Source of the DNA: Glycine soja
Taxonomy: Eukaryota; Streptophyta; Magnoliopsida; Fabales; Fabaceae
Direction: 5' to 3'
NCBI RefSeq assembly: GCF_004193775.1
Contig: NC_041004.1
Coordinates: 32,698,411 to 32,762,410 of the forward strand
DNA: 64,000 nt
Positions 62,614 to 64,000 of this stretch are shown in pieces. The stretch's first letter is position 1. Each line of letters opens with the position of its first letter. The translations under genes were made by a program, and so were the position numbers. The notes below the pieces were generated by a model. The model made no database searches. It was given only the letters and a program-made list of their open reading frames with translations, and was not told the origin of the DNA.

Positions 62614-63887
62614 ATATATTTTGGAGTGAATAGGCAATTTAGTTCCTGAGATTATACCCATTATGCATATTAGTCCTTAACTTAATATTAAATTCAAAAT
62701 AGTCTTTATCTTTGCATAAGTGTTGCAAAATAGTCATTCCGTTAAATTTTAAAATAACGCCGTTAGTGAGGTCAATTTTAGTGCCACGTGGACTATCCAA
62801 CGTGGTACTAAAGGATGACATGGCATGACACGTGGACGTGCCTCTTAAAAGATGCCACGTCATTTGATGATAACAAAACGAGTAAATAGGCAATTTAGTC
62901 CCTGACTTTGTACCCATATTGCATATTAGTCCCTAACTTAATGAAAAATTCAAAATAGTTCCTATCTTTTACATAAGTATTGCAAAATAGTCCCTAACTT
63001 AAAAGATGCCAGAAATCGTGCTTAAAGTGTCCATGCATTGCAAAGGTTGTGCCTTGCACGATTTCTGGCGGCGCAGATTCCTCCTTGGATTCCTTGTCAT
63101 CTTTTGATTCCTCTGGTTTTTTCTCTTCTTCTTTCTTTTCTTTTTCATTTGCTTTTTTCTCCTCCACTTTGTTTTCCTCTAGTTTTTTCTCTTCCTATTC
63201 AAAACACAAAAAAAAAAAAAATCAGAACTCGAAATGATACATTGATGGTAATTGAAGAAAAAAAGAGAGGAAAAGAGAATGGTTATGCAGACCTCGCCCA
63301 TTGGTGTTGACAACTACAGAGATAAGGTTGTTGTTGTGGATTTTTGGTTCTTTTTATTTGTGCAAGTGTGTATGGGTTCTTTTTCGTATATATGTCTCAA
63401 TTGGTTCATAACCATCAAATTTGAAGAAGCCACTCATTCTATCATCATCAAATAACGTGGCACTAAAATTGACTTCACTAACAACGTTACTTTAAAATTT
63501 AACAGAAGGATTATTTTGCAATACTTATGCAAAAGATAGCGACTATTTTAAATTTTTCATTAAGTTAGGGACTAATATGCAATATGGGTACAAAGTCAGG
63601 GACTAAATTGCCTATTTACTCGTTTTGTTATCATCAAATGACGTGACATCTTTTAAGAGGCTCGTCCATGTGTCATGCCACGTCATCCTTTAGTGCCACG
63701 TTGGATAGTCCACGTGACACTAAAATTGACCTCACTAACGGCGTTACTTTAAAATTTAACGGAAGGACTATTTTGCAACACTTATGCAAAAATAGGGATT
63801 ATTTTGAATTTAATATTAAGTTAGGGACTAATATGCAAAATTGGTACAATCTCAGGGACTAAATTGCCTATTCACTCATGTATTTTG
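62614..63887. mobile_element. Pack-MULE with long inverted arms carrying an HIPP gene fragment
   Basis: The element is 62624-63877 (1254 bp). Both ends read inward as GAGTGAATAGGCAATTTAGT. The flanks ATATATTTTG (62614-62623) and ATGTATTTTG (63878-63887) match at 9 of 10 bases, as expected for an ageing MULE target duplication. The inverted arms are long (about 380-400 bp each). Each arm contains a second internal copy of the end sequence (GAGTAAATAGGCAATTTAGT at 62880, mirrored at 63621). The unique centre (63008-63345) derives from a host HIPP gene. Confidence 0.82.
63008..63301 (-). pseudogene. Captured, rearranged HIPP (heavy-metal-associated isoprenylated protein) fragment
   Basis: On the minus strand, ATG GGC GAG (63301-63293, MGE) meets a GT donor. 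After a short intron ending GAATAG (63195) an exon reads EEKKLEENKVEEKK, then EEEKKPEESKDDKESKEESA and PPEIV. This charged Lys/Glu leader followed by PEIV is typical of HIPPs just before the first HMA domain. The next part is inverted: on the plus strand 63010-63054 reads PEIVLKVSMHCKGCA, containing the metal-binding MxCxxC motif. The inversion breaks the frame, so no working HMA protein can be made. Confidence 0.78.
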
Positions 63888-64000
63888 TGACACCATTTAC
63901 CCTGTCATATATATAATTAAATAAAATATATAAAAATATTAGTAAATAAATTCACGTATGTAAAAGATTCACATTCATTTCACTATTATCAAATAAAATT

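Noticed and set aside
62639..62917. 92-codon minus frame and its mirrored plus frame at 63668-63862
   Set aside because: The two frames are the two inverted arms of the MULE read in equivalent directions; no protein family.

Overview
The window is plant nuclear DNA, most likely from a legume and plausibly soybean (Glycine). The evidence is AT-rich intergenic sequence, GT-AG introns, plant-specific families (a P/U-type cyclin, an HIPP gene fragment, a plant hnRNP Q-like protein) and a dense load of plant retrotransposons and DNA transposons. The species is an inference.

Layout. 1-1295: decayed Ty1/copia gag-pol on the minus strand, running off the left edge. 2810-7738 and 16195-19270: two tandem, same-strand copies of a DUF271/nucleotide-diphospho-sugar transferase gene, each with three exons of identical coding length (147, 396 and 519 nt; 353 aa). 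Between them lie a 1.2 kb Mutator-like element with a target-site duplication (8175-9370) and an L1-type LINE (about 9634-14079, minus) broken by in-frame stops. 20527-21714: hAT deletion derivative with an exact 8-bp target duplication. About 22600-23648 and 25280-28660: two CACTA-type regions that carry exon fragments of host genes (transportin-1; mannose-1-phosphate guanylyltransferase alpha; a probable PGP-phosphatase; a small membrane protein). 30956-35145: solo LTR with a 5-bp target duplication. 37572-42260: intact 11-exon gene for an 816-aa hnRNP Q/R-like protein with three RRMs. 49363-51454: cyclin U4-type gene (minus). 54584-55282: Pack-MULE carrying pieces of the ribonucleotide reductase small-subunit gene. 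56707-58314: small membrane-protein gene (minus) with a truncated tandem copy downstream of it. 58576-61843: divergently transcribed gene of unknown function. 62624-63877: second Pack-MULE, carrying a rearranged fragment of an HIPP metal-binding protein gene.

The functional content is ordinary: cell-wall or glycoprotein glycosylation, RNA binding and cell-cycle control. The unusual feature is how often host gene fragments have been captured: four terminal-inverted-repeat elements of two superfamilies carry recognisable pieces of at least five, probably six, unrelated genes. I saw no CRISPR, phage or bacterial-type system. All assignments come from reading translations and repeats by eye; no alignment or database search was run.
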